Positions 13,737 to 14,462 of a stretch of DNA of 14,462 nucleotides are shown here, one piece after another. Each line of letters begins with the position of its first letter. The stretch's first letter is position 1. Both the position numbers and the translations under genes were made by a program. This stretch comes from Euryarchaeota archaeon UBA91 (GTDB lineage: Archaea; Thermoplasmatota; Poseidoniia; Poseidoniales; Poseidoniaceae): NCBI GenBank assembly GCA_002499705.1, contig DAMU01000104.1, positions 1,619-16,080 on the forward strand, written 5' to 3'. The notes beneath the pieces were generated by a model, which saw nothing but the letters and a program-made list of their open reading frames with translations, was not told the DNA's origin and made no database searches.

Positions 13737-14462
13737 TCAAGACGCTTTCGCAATGTCCATCCGTTGTCCGATTTCAGCAACTCGGAACAAAAAGCGTTCT
13801 AATTCGATTCGCCCTTGCATTGAACGATTTAGTGCAACATCACAGGCAGATAAAGCCACAAGAATTTCGGCAAGGATCGGTTCTGAAAGATGAAGGCGCC
13901 CTTCGGTTAAAATACGATGGAAATGAGTCACCACATCCTCTGATTCAAGGCCATTCTCTGACATTACTTGGTCCAAAACCCCCATCGCTCCTTTGAGAAC
14001 GCGCTTATTCTTGTTGCCTTCTTTTTCCCATCGCCAATCATGAACTCGATTGCGTAATGCTTCCTCGAGAATAAGTTGTACTTCTCGTAAGGATGTAGAA
14101 GCGAGTAAATTCTGTAGGTTTTTCCTATCATTGAGGAGTTTACGGACTGCAAGGAGTTCGGTAACAAAAATTGCCTTGCGTATATTGCCTGAAGAAATGT
14201 GAGAGATGTCGCCCAATATCCCGCGAACCGGAGAGAGGTTTTCTTCTTCTGTAATTTGATGAAGGCGCCGTTCAATATCTTGTCGAGGGATTTTTGAAAG
14301 GCGAATATGTTGAGTTCGGCTACGTAGTGCTTCGATGATTCTGGAAGGTGTGTGGGCAGTAAAGATAAATCGGGCACTGCCACTGCTGACTTCCATCATT
14401 CTTCGCAAATATGATTGACGAATTGTACCAAGGAAATCTGCATCTTCAATGACAATTAATCG
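13737..14462 (-). CDS. Replication factor C small-subunit-like clamp loader (N-terminus beyond window)
   Basis: The frame is open from the window edge to a TGA at 13737-13739 and gives 241 residues; the Walker A part lies outside. RFC-type AAA+ features appear in order: Walker B (LIVIEDADFL, residues 2-11), LRRMMEV (19-25), sensor 1 (RFIFTAHTPSRIIEALRSRT, 31-50), sensor 2 (SGNIRKAIF, 91-99), then the helical collar to the end. RFC complexes load the PCNA sliding clamp on DNA. Compared with usual small subunits the Walker B pair DE reads ED, the sensor 1 Asn is His37, and SRC reads SRT, though the arginine finger (Arg49) and the sensor 2 Arg (Arg95) are kept. It may be a second, weakly hydrolysing RFC paralog rather than the main small subunit. 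The tRNA follows 22 bases later. Confidence 0.82.
   Translation of the reverse strand, partial: RLIVIEDADFLGTIRQSYLRRMMEVSSGSARFIFTAHTPSRIIEALRSRTQHIRLSKIPRQDIERRLHQITEEENLSPVRGILGDISHISSGNIRKAIFVTELLAVRKLLNDRKNLQNLLASTSLREVQLILEEALRNRVHDWRWEKEGNKNKRVLKGAMGVLDQVMSENGLESEDVVTHFHRILTEGRLHLSEPILAEILVALSACDVALNRSMQGRIELERFLFRVAEIGQRMDIAKAS

Noticed and set aside
13412..13996. 194-residue + strand frame
   Set aside because: It runs antisense through the tRNA-Arg gene and the ends of two well-supported genes, so it cannot be a real coding sequence.
1..14462. CRISPR array, insertion sequence, toxin-antitoxin or defence system
   Set aside because: No regularly spaced repeats, transposase motifs, terminal inverted repeats or known defence domains were found on either strand.

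Overview
The window looks like a piece of an archaeal chromosome, most likely a marine Group II euryarchaeon (Poseidoniia/Thermoplasmatota). The evidence is a clamp-loader (RFC-type) gene, an ArsR-like winged-helix regulator, a probable DUF2299 protein, a TATA-like box placed for leaderless transcription, one clear GAGGTGA ribosome site, several TTG/GTG-led frames, and a very large secreted CARDB-type surface protein, all next to a bacterial-type glycerolipid acyltransferase. This assignment rests on gene content only. No insertion sequence, CRISPR array, phage module or rRNA is visible.

Layout. Positions 1-1169 are on the + strand: the 3' end of a membrane-anchored protein (1-306) and a 253-residue two-domain winged-helix regulator (408-1169). 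Everything else is on the - strand. A 1696-residue surface protein (1197-6287) converges on the regulator with a 27-bp gap. To its right lie a probable DUF2299 protein (6397-7026), a YdjM/DUF457-type membrane metal hydrolase (7162-7713) and an 80-residue two-helix membrane protein (7811-8053). Next is a tight three-gene set read leftward: a divergent SdhA/FrdA-like flavoprotein (10299-11921), a HIT-family hydrolase (9802-10242) and a PlsC-type acyltransferase (8183-9805). The last two share an ATGA overlap. Beyond them are a 509-residue four-helix membrane protein of unknown role (12042-13571), tRNA-Arg(CCT) (13638-13714), and the C-terminal two thirds of an RFC-like clamp loader subunit that runs off the right edge (13737-14462).

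How it works together. The surface protein reads as an exported, membrane-anchored adhesin or receptor. A signal peptide is followed by a seven-bladed propeller with a VWA domain placed inside blade 4, then a stalk of beta-sandwich modules ending in CARDB, one transmembrane helix and a short cytoplasmic tail. The acyltransferase group points to ester-lipid chemistry, unusual for an archaeon. The flavoprotein has the SdhA/FrdA fold but lacks several signature substrate-site residues and has no iron-sulfur or membrane-anchor partner nearby.

The observations most worth a second look are the propeller/VWA architecture, the PlsC-like enzyme, the orphan flavoprotein, the altered ATPase motifs of the clamp-loader subunit, and short inverted repeats that sit on several stop codons.
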